Part shown: positions 43,938 to 52,595 of the stretch, piece after piece | How the letters are laid out: every line of letters begins with the position of its first letter | Position numbering within the stretch: position 1 is the first letter of the stretch | Source of the DNA: UBA1563 sp037440065 | Lineage (GTDB): Bacteria > Bacteroidota > Ignavibacteria > Ignavibacteriales > Ignavibacteriaceae | Assembly: GCA_037440065.1 (NCBI GenBank) | Contig: JBBIUV010000015.1 | Coordinates: forward strand, 1,129,350-1,193,349 | Reading direction: 5' to 3' | Length of the DNA: 64,000 nucleotides | The notes under the pieces: model-generated | What the model saw: the letters and a program-made list of their open reading frames with translations, nothing else | Told to the model about the DNA's origin: nothing | Databases searched by the model: none | Made by a program: the position numbers and the translations under genes

Positions 43938-44791
43938 AAACCCAAATAGTGTCGGATTTTTGCAGTCCGGTTTTCAAGTGATTCTAAACCAAGTATTACC
44001 GTGATCTGATGTGTTAACCCAAGTTCTTGATGGGTGAATATTCCATAATCAATTTCAAACTGAGAATAGTTTATTCCGAATCCGGCACAATATTTTGCAG
44101 GTTCATTTGCAAAACCGCTTCTTAGTGCAAAATATTCGTTAATGTTGTAATTGATTCCACATTGCATTGAGGGGTTGAATCCAACTTCGTTTTCCACAGC
44201 AATGTTCAAACTTACTTCATTCAATACATCATAACTTATTCCAGATCTATATACCATTGGAATCTGATTTTTCTCCGTTCCCCAAGTTGCTTTGTTTAAA
44301 TTATCAGTAGAAAATGCAATCCTTAAATTAGGAGAGAGATAATATAATGTACCAAATGAAAAAGTAATTGCATTATCTTCTCCATAATTTTTAATGGAAA
44401 GATGATTTAATGAAAACGAAAGACCGTAGAAAAAATTGTTAGCATAACGGTTGGCATACGCGAGTACAAATTTGTTCTCTCTGTAGAGTTGAAAACCATA
44501 CGTAGATACACCAAACGCGAACGATCCATATTCTGTTGGAATTGTAGAGGCTAAAAAAGCATTTGAAAGTTCTTTCATTCCAAACGGAGAATGAGAATAG
44601 AAAAATCCTCCTTCAGTCCAATTTATTTGTGCAAGACCAGAAGGATTTGTAAAAAGAGAAAAAGCATCATCGCCTAAGGCAACATTAGAATTGGCAAGGG
44701 AAATCGATTTAGCCCCCGGATTAAGTTGAGCATGAATTTCTATCAAAAAGAAGAGATAGATCAAGAGTGTTGAAAAATGTTTTCGTCCCAT
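43934..44791 (-). CDS. PorV/PorQ-family outer-membrane protein
   Basis: 285 residues, signal peptide (MGRKHFSTLLIYLFFLIEIHA). LNPGAKSISLANSNVALGDD and FSLFTNPSGLAQI are the hallmark N-terminal motif of the PorV/PorQ (UPF0164-like) 14-strand barrels. In type IX secretion, PorV and PorQ shuttle cargo at the outer membrane. Whether this one is a true shuttle or a paralogue cannot be decided. It is encoded just before the HhH barrel gene with a 4-nt overlap. Confidence 0.82.
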   Translation of the reverse strand: MGRKHFSTLLIYLFFLIEIHAQLNPGAKSISLANSNVALGDDAFSLFTNPSGLAQINWTEGGFFYSHSPFGMKELSNAFLASTIPTEYGSFAFGVSTYGFQLYRENKFVLAYANRYANNFFYGLSFSLNHLSIKNYGEDNAITFSFGTLYYLSPNLRIAFSTDNLNKATWGTEKNQIPMVYRSGISYDVLNEVSLNIAVENEVGFNPSMQCGINYNINEYFALRSGFANEPAKYCAGFGINYSQFEIDYGIFTHQELGLTHQITVILGLESLENRTAKIRHYLGF

Positions 44792-44959
44792 AAAACTTCT
44801 TCATTTTCTTTGTGGATTTAAAATTAATCAATTCTTATTGGAATGAAAAGCTTTAAGTAACTTGTATTTCATTTTTCACCCTTTCTTTTTACCGATATTT
44901 TTAGTAAGATTTAAACGTAAAAATTTTCTGCTCTGTAAAACTGATATTAAGGAATGATT

Positions 44960-45838
44960 ATGAAGTTTATTCTTGGTTTACTTGTGCTTTTAACCGTTAC
45001 CATAAAAGCGCAGGAACTACAGGCGACGGTTACGGTTCAGTTTGAAAATCTTCCGGTTATCAATAAAGAAAGTCTTGTAAATTTTGCACAGACAGTTCAA
45101 GACTATTTGAACAACAATCGGTTTACCGGCGCAACCTGGAATAATCCCAAAATAAAATGCACCTTTACCATTTTCTTTTTATCTGCTTCAGATGAAACAT
45201 CTTATTCTGCACAAGTTTTTGTTGGAAGCCAGAGACAAGTTTACAACTCTACAAATAATTCTCCGATGTTAACCATCCTTGATAATAATTGGAATTTCGG
45301 ATATGAGAAGAACCAGGCACTTTATTTTAATCCGATGGTGAATAATTCGATTACAAGTTTTTTAGATTATTATGCTTATCTAATTTTAGGAATGGAGAAC
45401 GATTCGTGGGAACAGTTGAGCGGCACCCCTTATTTTTCAAAAGCGCTTGACATCGTTCATCTGGCATTGAGCAGTAAATACAGTAAAGGGTGGGACAAAA
45501 GTTCAGGCACTTACAACCGCCGTGATCTGGTTGAAGACATTTTGAATGAACGCTACAGACCTTTCCGTGAAGCCATTTCAGATTACCACTATGGAATTGA
45601 TCTTTACGAAGTAGATAAAGAAAAGGGGCAGAATAAGATCGCTTCACTTGTAAAAGTTTTGCAATCGTTAAAGTCGAAAATTGATTTACGGAGTATTTTT
45701 ATAAAAGTATTTTTTGATGCCAAGTATCAGGAGATCATTGAAGATTTAAGAGATTATCCAGACAAGGCTATTTTCAAAACTTTAAAAGAAGTTGATCCTC
45801 CGCATGCGGGAAAATACGACGAGATAATTTATCAGTGA
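44960..45838 (+). CDS. PorD-like DUF4835 protein (type IX secretion accessory)
   Basis: About 292 residues with a signal peptide (MKFILGLLVLLTVTIKAQ). It matches the DUF4835 family, which is annotated as T9SS protein PorD in Bacteroidota. Typical pieces are ELQATVTVQFENLPVINKES and LLDYYAYLILGMENDSW-like SFLDYYAYLILGMENDSW. ATG at 44960 is chosen because AAGGA is spaced 6 nt from it, while the ATG at 44954 directly abuts that site. It converges with and overlaps the cyclophilin gene by 7 nt. Its role in secretion is inferred from the family. Confidence 0.8.
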   Translation: MKFILGLLVLLTVTIKAQELQATVTVQFENLPVINKESLVNFAQTVQDYLNNNRFTGATWNNPKIKCTFTIFFLSASDETSYSAQVFVGSQRQVYNSTNNSPMLTILDNNWNFGYEKNQALYFNPMVNNSITSFLDYYAYLILGMENDSWEQLSGTPYFSKALDIVHLALSSKYSKGWDKSSGTYNRRDLVEDILNERYRPFREAISDYHYGIDLYEVDKEKGQNKIASLVKVLQSLKSKIDLRSIFIKVFFDAKYQEIIEDLRDYPDKAIFKTLKEVDPPHAGKYDEIIYQ

Positions 45839-47823
45839 AGTAATTCCACCGATAGGATTTCATCATTTTGTTCTGTTTGTAAAACGGTTTCCATTCCTTC
45901 TACAACATTTCCGAATATGGTATATCTGCCGTTAAGGTGAGGGTGAAAAGCCTGCATAACAAACCATTGCGAACTCTCTGTATCTTTTCCGCTGCTTGCC
46001 ATTCCAACAATTCCCGTTTGAAATTGATAAGGAGAAAATTCTGAAACGATTGGAATTTCTGAACCACCCCAGCCTGTATTCTCCGGGTCTCCACCTTGTA
46101 TAACAAACGCGGGAACCACACGATGAAATTTTAATCCGTTAAAAAAGTTTTTCTCGGCTAGGAGACAAAAATTTCCAACTGAAATTGGAGCAACCTCAGG
46201 AAGAAATTCAATTATGAAATCACCTTTCGTAGTTTTTACTTTTACGCCTGAATATTTAAAAGCTTGTTCCCAAAGATTTACAAAATATCTCCCCTTGTTT
46301 TGAAACGGTGCTTTTGCCCCAAGTTTATTTGAAGCAAACTTAGCGATTGAATAGACCGTAGAGGAGGTAAGCAGTTTACAAAGTTTTTTAGCGGAACTTT
46401 TGTCAATTTTTTCAAGTACGTTATAATAACTCTCGACACTTCCGGCAAAATTTAAATTATTCTTGTTCCTTTTGATATCTGCAAAAATAATTTTGATAAG
46501 TTCTTTTTTATTGGCTTGAAGAAATTCGACCGGTAGTTCATCTAACAACGTTGTCGAGAGGGGAATATCTTTTTCGGTAAAAACCATAAATGCAAAATTC
46601 TTAAAAGATGTATTTCCTCTATAACTTTTTTGATGTTTCAAAATTGAAGTCTGGATAAAGAGCTTATTCTCTTTTTTCTCTTGGGAAAATTTGCCTAAGA
46701 GATAATCAAAAACATCTTGGGGTAAAATATTTAGTTCAACGCAGCTCTGATAAATAAAATCATTATCAATAAACGGTTCAAATTCTTTTATTAGATATGG
46801 ATCAAACGTTTGCACATGTTTGATGAACGTGATGAATAGTTCACCGCGAACTGTTTTAGAAAGATTAACATTCTTCAATTGCTTTCTCATAAAACGTACC
46901 ACAATTTCTTTTCGGTTGTTTTCAACTGGAATATCGCGGAATGAGATAGCCATTTGTCTTGCAACGTTTGGATTTTTATCGAACAACAATTGAAAGAGGA
47001 AATCAAAATTATTTTCATCCTTGAAGGGGAAGTATATTCCCGTTTTAGCTGTCTCAATTCGAATGATTGCATCTTTGTTTGTACTTAAAGTAAAAAGGAG
47101 CGTTGGATCGTTTGGGAAATATTTTGCCTTACGGAATATTCCAAGTGCATATTGGACAATAAATTGTGACGGATTTTCCTTCTTTATTTCTGATCTAAGA
47201 ATATTTTCAACTGAAGAAAGGATAACAGAATCGCTTGTTCCAATTCTAAAAAGAGTAAAAAGTGTCTCTTCAATGCCTTCATTATACTGAACTAAAAAGT
47301 TATTTAAAACAACGATAGATTTTTGATCCGACAGTTTTCGCAACGAAAAATTATAAATCGATAAAGCAAATCCACAGTTGCTTGTAATTTTATTTTGTTC
47401 TATCAAAGAATGAAGTTTTTGAAGGTCATTTTTGTCCCCGATTTTCCCAATAGTTTCTAGTATTATTTTTTCAGTTTCTTTGTCCGGGAATTTCTCCAAC
47501 ATTTGCCACAGAAAATTTGTTGAACTTTTATTTTCTCCAAGCTGTCCAAGTGTGAAGCAAATTGTTTCGTAATATTTTTGAAAATCGAGTTTACAAAGTT
47601 GTGGAATAAAGGTTGAATCTTCTGAATGACTGATCGAAAGGAGAGCTGCAGTTATTTTTCTTTCATCGTTGGAGTTGAGATATGATGAAATTATTTTTTT
47701 GTCGAATGTTCTTGTAAAGGTAGTTTTTACAAGCGCTTCATCACTTTTATCGTATTGACAAAATGATGAAGCTGAATTTAGAAAAATTAAAAAAAGAAGA
47801 AAGAGATTAAATTGCAATCTCAT
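45832..47823 (-). CDS. HEAT-repeat protein with C-terminal cyclophilin-type prolyl isomerase
   Basis: About 663 residues with a signal peptide (MRLQFNLFLLFLIFLNSASS). Residues ~30-500 are repetitive helical pairs of HEAT type; the C-terminal ~150 residues are a cyclophilin domain with KFHRVVPAFVIQGGDP, GIVGMASSGKDTESSQWFV and NGRYTIFGNVVEGM. Active-site Arg and Gln positions look conserved. ATG at 47823 is preferred since it begins the signal peptide; it overlaps the 3' end of the upstream acyltransferase gene by 17 nt. Likely a periplasmic folding helper with a large protein-binding scaffold. Confidence 0.87.
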   Translation of the reverse strand: MRLQFNLFLLFLIFLNSASSFCQYDKSDEALVKTTFTRTFDKKIISSYLNSNDERKITAALLSISHSEDSTFIPQLCKLDFQKYYETICFTLGQLGENKSSTNFLWQMLEKFPDKETEKIILETIGKIGDKNDLQKLHSLIEQNKITSNCGFALSIYNFSLRKLSDQKSIVVLNNFLVQYNEGIEETLFTLFRIGTSDSVILSSVENILRSEIKKENPSQFIVQYALGIFRKAKYFPNDPTLLFTLSTNKDAIIRIETAKTGIYFPFKDENNFDFLFQLLFDKNPNVARQMAISFRDIPVENNRKEIVVRFMRKQLKNVNLSKTVRGELFITFIKHVQTFDPYLIKEFEPFIDNDFIYQSCVELNILPQDVFDYLLGKFSQEKKENKLFIQTSILKHQKSYRGNTSFKNFAFMVFTEKDIPLSTTLLDELPVEFLQANKKELIKIIFADIKRNKNNLNFAGSVESYYNVLEKIDKSSAKKLCKLLTSSTVYSIAKFASNKLGAKAPFQNKGRYFVNLWEQAFKYSGVKVKTTKGDFIIEFLPEVAPISVGNFCLLAEKNFFNGLKFHRVVPAFVIQGGDPENTGWGGSEIPIVSEFSPYQFQTGIVGMASSGKDTESSQWFVMQAFHPHLNGRYTIFGNVVEGMETVLQTEQNDEILSVELLH

Positions 47824-48931
47824 AAATTCTGTATTTTTTATAAGCTTCACCTGACATAACTTGCGCACCGCGATTCATCATTTCGTTATCTTCAAGAATC
47901 CAACTTGCTTCACCCATATCAACGCCAAGAGTGTGTGCACGATTCAAACATTCCATATAGAATACTGCATCAAGGCCTCGTTTTTGGTACTCGGGAATAA
48001 TTCCAAGAGTGATTACTCTTGCCCATTTAATTTCTTTTTTCTTAGTCATCAACTTTAAGAAGTTGAACGGGAAAAGATGTCCGTTCATTTCCTTGAAGAG
48101 TTGATTATAATCAAGCATGACTAATGCGAAGCCAACTACTTCTCCTTTTATTTCGCCAAACAAAACTAATGAAGGTTCGACAAGTGGTTTCAGATCTTTT
48201 GCCATGGCGTCAATTTCTTCGTCGGTCATTGGAATGAATCCCCAATTTGGCGCCCAAGCTTTGTTATAAACTAATTTAATTTTGTCCAATTCGGATTTAA
48301 AATTTTTCATGTCAAGTGAAGTGATCGTTATTCCCGATCGTTTTCTTGCTATTTCAGCAACTCTGACAAGCTTGTCTGAAGAGATGACTTTTTTGTTTTC
48401 TAACTTATACGCAAGAAGATCTTTCGCTTTTGCGAATCCGTAATTGTCGCATAAATCCAGATAATATTTTGGATTATGGGTCATTAACAATCTAGGCGAA
48501 TCATCAAATCCTTCGATTAACATTCCATATTCATCATTTGAAGAAGGATTTGCCGGACCACGCATGTGCGTTAATCCACGTTTTGCCAGCCATGCTTTTA
48601 CGGTATCGAACAAAGCATCTGCAACCGCTTGATCATTTTCACATTCGAAGAATCCAAAGAACCCAACTTTATCATTATGGTATTTATTGTGGAGATCATT
48701 TTTGATTGCAGCAATTCTGCCTACAATCTTTCCATCTCTTTTTGCGAGAAAATAATCCGCTTCAGCATGTTTAAAAAAGGGATTTTTCACCTTATTCAAG
48801 ATTTTTTTTCTATCCATAATTAATGGCGGAACCCAGTAGGGATCATTTTTATAAAACTGCCATTGGCATTTTATAAATTGCATTAATTCGGATTTAGTTT
48901 GCACCAAAGAAATTTCAACGGATGAACTCAT
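47807..48931 (-). CDS. GNAT-family acyltransferase, candidate bacterial ceramide synthase
   Basis: 374 residues of the acyl-CoA N-acyltransferase (GNAT) fold. Visible parts are QWQFYKNDPYWVPPLIMDRKK, FLAKRDGKIVGRIAAIKND, GPANPSSNDEYGMLIEGFDDSP and a second half with VVGFALVMLDYN and LGIIPEYQKRGLDAVFYMEC, which carries the acetyl/acyl-CoA-binding Q/R-x-x-G pattern. Caulobacter ceramide synthase (bCerS) is a protein of this kind, and this gene lies beside serine palmitoyltransferase. By context it would N-acylate a sphingoid base to ceramide. Another N-acyltransferase function remains possible. Confidence 0.75.
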   Translation of the reverse strand: MSSSVEISLVQTKSELMQFIKCQWQFYKNDPYWVPPLIMDRKKILNKVKNPFFKHAEADYFLAKRDGKIVGRIAAIKNDLHNKYHNDKVGFFGFFECENDQAVADALFDTVKAWLAKRGLTHMRGPANPSSNDEYGMLIEGFDDSPRLLMTHNPKYYLDLCDNYGFAKAKDLLAYKLENKKVISSDKLVRVAEIARKRSGITITSLDMKNFKSELDKIKLVYNKAWAPNWGFIPMTDEEIDAMAKDLKPLVEPSLVLFGEIKGEVVGFALVMLDYNQLFKEMNGHLFPFNFLKLMTKKKEIKWARVITLGIIPEYQKRGLDAVFYMECLNRAHTLGVDMGEASWILEDNEMMNRGAQVMSGEAYKKYRIYEIAI

Positions 48932-49037
48932 CTAAACTCCTAACAATAAATTCTCAAACGATAATAATCTTAAAGTAAATTAATCATTGGTCAATAGTCA
49001 CTAGTAAAACAAAATAGCACTCTAAAATTACTTTTGA

Positions 49038-50228
49038 CTAGATTAATCCTAATGCTTTTCCAACTTTCTTAAAAGTATCAATAATAAAATCCAAGTGCTC
49101 GTCTTCATGAGTTGACATATAACTTGTTCTCATCATTTGTCGGCCTTGCGGAACACCGGGAGAAATAAAGACGTTTACAAAAACACCGGCTTCATAAAGG
49201 GCCTTCCACATAACAAAGGCTACTTCATCAGAACCAACAATGACCGGAACGATAGCGGTTCTGCCTGGTTCAACTTTAAAGCCGGCTTCAGTTAACGCGG
49301 TTCTAACTTTTGTAGCGTTGCTTATAAGTTTAGTAACTCTTTCCGGTTCTTTCTCCAAAATATCTAGAGCGGCTAAGGCAGATGCGGCAGAGGCCGGGGT
49401 AGGTGAAGCAGAAAAAATTAATGCTGCAGCATTGTGTTTTAAATAGTTTATAACTCTTTCAGCACCGCCAACAAAACCACCTAGCGAACCGAATGTTTTA
49501 CTGAAAGTTCCCATGGTAAGATCAATTTCTTTTCCAAGATTAAATTCACTTGCTGTTCCTTTACCACCTTTTCCTATAACACCAACCGAATGTGCGTCAT
49601 CAACTAAAATTCTTGCTCCATATTGCTTAGCAATTCTATTAAGTTCGGGCAAATCAACAATTTCACCACCGGTTGAGAAAACACCATCGCTGACAACTAG
49701 TTTTCCGGCCGATTCCGGTAATTTAGAAATTACTCTTTCCAGATCAGCCATATCATTATGCTTATAACGAACAACCTCAGCGGTAACACCTTTTGCCATT
49801 AAATTGCCTGCAACGATACAAGCATGATTATCTCTATCAGAGATAACATACTCTCCACGGTTAACTAATGTTGGAATAATTCCCTGGGCGGTTTGGTAAC
49901 CGGTAGAATATAAGAGGACGGCTTCAACTTCTAAAAATTTAGCCAATCTTTCTTCCAATTCAATATGAAGATCAAGAGTTCCTGTTAAATAACGGGAGCC
50001 TGAACAACCTGTTCCATATTTTTCAATTGCTTTTATAGCGGCTTCCTTTACAGTCGGATGAGCTGTTAGTCCTAAATAATTATTAGAACCAGCCATAACA
50101 ATCTTTCGCCCTTCAATTTGAACGACAGGACCTTCATTGGCTTCGATAGGTCTGAAGTAAGGATATAGCCCGAGTTTTTTAACATCGTCGGCACGGGTAA
50201 ATTCAAAACATTTGTTAAATAGATCCAA
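49038..50228 (-). CDS. spt: Serine palmitoyltransferase-type alpha-oxoamine synthase
   Basis: 396 residues of the alpha-oxoamine synthase family. PLP Lys is K244 in TFSKTFGSLGG; H135 (DRDNHAC) stacks on PLP and DDAHS (210-214) carries the Asp and His. The N-terminal LGLYPYFRPIE and SNNYLGLTAHP are the pattern of Bacteroidota sphingolipid Spt enzymes rather than of BioF. It condenses serine with a fatty acyl thioester to 3-ketosphinganine. TTG at 50228 is supported by GGAGG 5 nt upstream. Alternatives are 2-amino-3-ketobutyrate CoA ligase (Kbl) or BioF. The flanking acyltransferase and SDR support Spt. Confidence 0.87.
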   Translation of the reverse strand: MDLFNKCFEFTRADDVKKLGLYPYFRPIEANEGPVVQIEGRKIVMAGSNNYLGLTAHPTVKEAAIKAIEKYGTGCSGSRYLTGTLDLHIELEERLAKFLEVEAVLLYSTGYQTAQGIIPTLVNRGEYVISDRDNHACIVAGNLMAKGVTAEVVRYKHNDMADLERVISKLPESAGKLVVSDGVFSTGGEIVDLPELNRIAKQYGARILVDDAHSVGVIGKGGKGTASEFNLGKEIDLTMGTFSKTFGSLGGFVGGAERVINYLKHNAAALIFSASPTPASAASALAALDILEKEPERVTKLISNATKVRTALTEAGFKVEPGRTAIVPVIVGSDEVAFVMWKALYEAGVFVNVFISPGVPQGRQMMRTSYMSTHEDEHLDFIIDTFKKVGKALGLI

Positions 50229-50344
50229 AAGATCCTCCGTATTATCGGTTGTTGGTAAATAGTTTAATTATGAGAACTTATTTTAGTAATTTTTCATTTA
50301 AAATCTATAATTAATTAGTTTCAAAATCAAATTACGGAAAAAAA

Positions 50345-51331
50345 ATGAAGGAAATAGCAGTTGTTACCGGCGGTAATGGTTTTGTGGGAAGCCATTTAGT
50401 TGATTATTTGCTCGAACAGAATTATAGCGTCCGGTGCATAACCCGTAAAAGCAGTGATTTAAAATGGTTGAAGGGAAAAGATGTAGAAATTATTGATTCG
50501 GGTTTGTTTGATAAAGATGGATTACGCAAAGCTTTTACCGGAGCTTCCTATCTTTATCATGTGGCGGGGGTAGTAAAATCTAAAAAACCGGAAGGCTATT
50601 TTAAAGGAAATGTTGAAACGACACGAACTTTGTTAGAAACTGCGCTTGAATTTAAAGATTCATTAAAAAAGATTTTGATTGTAAGCAGCCAAACTGCAGG
50701 AGGTCCATCACACGATGGTGAACGGGTTACCGAGGAGATGGAACCTCTGCCGATTACAACATACGGAAGAAGCAAACTCGAAGAAGAAAAAGTCGCAAGT
50801 GAATTTTTTAACGAATTACCGATAACCATCTGTCGCGCTCCTGCCGTTTACGGCGAACGCGATACCGAAATTTTGATCTTCTTTAAAACTTACCACACCG
50901 GAATTTTTACGACAATAGGGTTGGACTTAAAACATATTAATTTAATCCATGTTAGTGATTTAGTTCGCGGATTCTATATGGCGGCGGTTTCCGAAAAAGC
51001 AAAAGGGGAAATCTATTTCATCACTTCAAAAGAAATTTATACATGGGATGAAATCGGGAAGGTTACGGAGAAAGCGTTAAACCGTCATGCGTTACATATT
51101 ATAGTTCCTCACTTTTTAGTTTACGGGATAGCGGCGGTAGCACAATTCTTTTCCATCTTCTCCAGCAAAGCGGCAACTCTAAATTTGGAAAAGGCACGCG
51201 ATATAACTCAAAAAGATTGGATATGTTCTCACCAAAAAGCTTTTGATCATTTCGGATACAAACAAGAAATTTCGCTTGAAGAGGGAATTAAACGAACCGT
51301 AAACTGGTACAGAGAGATGAAGTGGATTTAG
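50345..51331 (+). CDS. Atypical SDR reductase, candidate ceramide-pathway reductase (CerR-like)
   Basis: 328 residues of the extended/atypical short-chain dehydrogenase family. The Rossmann motif TGGNGFVGSHL and the catalytic Y-x-x-x-K (YGRSK) are intact. It ends in a hydrophobic helical segment (IIVPHFLVYGIAAVAQFFSIF), suggesting membrane association. It is transcribed divergently from spt with a 116-nt shared promoter region. The Caulobacter ceramide pathway uses a similar NAD-dependent epimerase-type reductase on the keto-intermediate. 3-ketosphinganine or ketoceramide reduction is inferred from context; ordinary sugar epimerase activity is the alternative. Confidence 0.78.
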   Translation: MKEIAVVTGGNGFVGSHLVDYLLEQNYSVRCITRKSSDLKWLKGKDVEIIDSGLFDKDGLRKAFTGASYLYHVAGVVKSKKPEGYFKGNVETTRTLLETALEFKDSLKKILIVSSQTAGGPSHDGERVTEEMEPLPITTYGRSKLEEEKVASEFFNELPITICRAPAVYGERDTEILIFFKTYHTGIFTTIGLDLKHINLIHVSDLVRGFYMAAVSEKAKGEIYFITSKEIYTWDEIGKVTEKALNRHALHIIVPHFLVYGIAAVAQFFSIFSSKAATLNLEKARDITQKDWICSHQKAFDHFGYKQEISLEEGIKRTVNWYREMKWI

Positions 51332-51367
51332 AGAATTAGGAATTTATAGAACGAAAGGAGATTTGTT

Positions 51368-51742
51368 ATGATAGATTTCAAAAACGCAACGTTCATTAAA
51401 CTTAAACCTATCAAAATTGAAGAGATCATCGACCTTATGCCGAAAATGTTTCTGGATGGCGAGAATGTTTTTGCTGCTTTTCAAACTGTAAGAGATCAAC
51501 TCGTTTTTACAGATAAAAGAATAATTGCGGCTAATGTACAAGGCATCACTGGAAAGAAAATTGATTTTACTTCAATTCCTTACAGCAGAATTCAAACATT
51601 CTCAGTTGAAACAGCAGGACTTATTGACCTCGATTGCGAACTAGAAATTTTTGTAAGTTCTATCGGTCCAATTCACTTTGATATTGTGGGCGGATTTGAT
51701 CTTGTTGCGTTTAGTAAACTGATCGGGAAATACATTTTATAA
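51368..51742 (+). CDS. PH-domain protein (bPH_4/YvbH-like)
   Basis: 124 residues, a single bacterial pleckstrin-homology-like domain: VRDQLVFTDKRIIAANVQGITGKKIDFTSIPYSRIQTFSVE is the usual strand set (shown in pieces: RDQLVFTDKRII, FTSIPYSRIQTF). Soluble, ring-forming family of unknown function. GAAAGGAG precedes the ATG. The gene is flanked on both sides by GAGAATTAGGAATT (51331 and 51747). It follows the SDR gene by 36 nt in the same direction. Confidence 0.85.
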   Translation: MIDFKNATFIKLKPIKIEEIIDLMPKMFLDGENVFAAFQTVRDQLVFTDKRIIAANVQGITGKKIDFTSIPYSRIQTFSVETAGLIDLDCELEIFVSSIGPIHFDIVGGFDLVAFSKLIGKYIL

Positions 51743-51753
51743 GATTGAGAATT

Positions 51754-51889
51754 AGGAATTGCGAATTAGGAGGTTTTGAGTTGAATTGAATAGCAAAGAA
51801 CAAAGTTCTTAATTTGAATATCGAACATCGAACGGGGAATTTCAATCGTTGAAGTTTTTCTACTTTGATATTCCTAATTCGTAATTCCT
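51754..51889. repeat. Inverted repeat between convergent genes
   Basis: AGGAATTGCGAATTAGGA (51754-51771) pairs with TCCTAATTCGTAATTCCT (51872-51889) at 17 of 18 positions. Inside are AAGAAC/GTTCTT and GAATATC/GATATTC arms, giving a nested structure of ~136 nt. It separates the PH gene from a convergent lipoprotein and may be a mobile palindromic element that acts as a bidirectional terminator. Confidence 0.65.
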
Positions 51890-51894
51890 CATTT

Positions 51895-52290
51895 CTAATT
51901 ATTCTTCGCTCCTTCTTTAATCCAGGTTTTAATTCCATCAATTTGATTTTTCGTTAATCCCGGATACCCGAACGGCGGCATATTTTGCGGACCCGCTTGT
52001 CCCTCAATAGCCCACACAAGCCGTGAAGTTTCAGGTTCGTAGTCGTTTATAATACCGGGAACGTGTGCGTTTGTCCAGGTAGTTAAACTCAAACTTCCCG
52101 CTCTACTCTCATCATCATGGCAGCCGGAGCTAGAACATTTAACGTTAAAAATAGGCTGAATGTGTTTACCAAAGAGGACGTTGGAAGAGGGAATTACTGT
52201 ATCGTCAACCTGTTGATTAGTTACGGTATCCTTGCAGGCAGATATAAAAATTAAGAAGATGTTGAATAATAGGATGAAAAGTATTTTCAT
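51895..52290 (-). CDS. Cytochrome c-like haem lipoprotein with CX4CH motif
   Basis: 131 residues. The signal peptide has the lipobox FISAC. The haem-binding site is KCSSSGCHDDE: a Cys-x4-Cys-His motif rather than the usual CXXCH, as in some secreted c-type domains. The C-terminus has MPPFGYPGLTKNQIDGIKTWIKEGA, with the Met of the MPP segment a likely axial ligand. This 'F---C--SGCH' fold occurs in planctomycete-type and FCB-group cytochromes. Outer-membrane or periplasmic electron carrier (inference). Confidence 0.8.
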   Translation of the reverse strand: MKILFILLFNIFLIFISACKDTVTNQQVDDTVIPSSNVLFGKHIQPIFNVKCSSSGCHDDESRAGSLSLTTWTNAHVPGIINDYEPETSRLVWAIEGQAGPQNMPPFGYPGLTKNQIDGIKTWIKEGAKNN

Positions 52291-52595
52291 ATTTCGGGAA
52301 TTATCTTTTAAATTAAAATTAAGAGTGCATTAAAATTTCTACCCCAAATTTCAGAAGAAATCATTTAGTGAACAATGTAAAAAATAAAAATTTTTAAAAC
52401 ATTGTTAGATTTTCAGCTATTGAGACGTACACACTTTTTATGCTAATCTTTCTCGATTATTCCAATCTAACTTTCACGTAATAATTTATGAAAAAACCTT
52501 TTTTTGCGTAAAACTTTTTCTCTATCTTAGCACCCCTATTATTTAAATACTCATTGTAAATAGGCATTTTCTATAATCCGGTTTAAAGGAATGAT
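52291..52595. promoter_or_regulatory. Divergent intergenic region with AT-rich hairpin
   Basis: A 305-nt gap between two divergent genes. AACAATGT (52371-52378) pairs with ACATTGTT (52399-52406) around an AT-rich loop containing AAAAATTTTT. It may be an operator or weak terminator. I see no gene and no clear promoter consensus in the rest. Confidence 0.4.
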
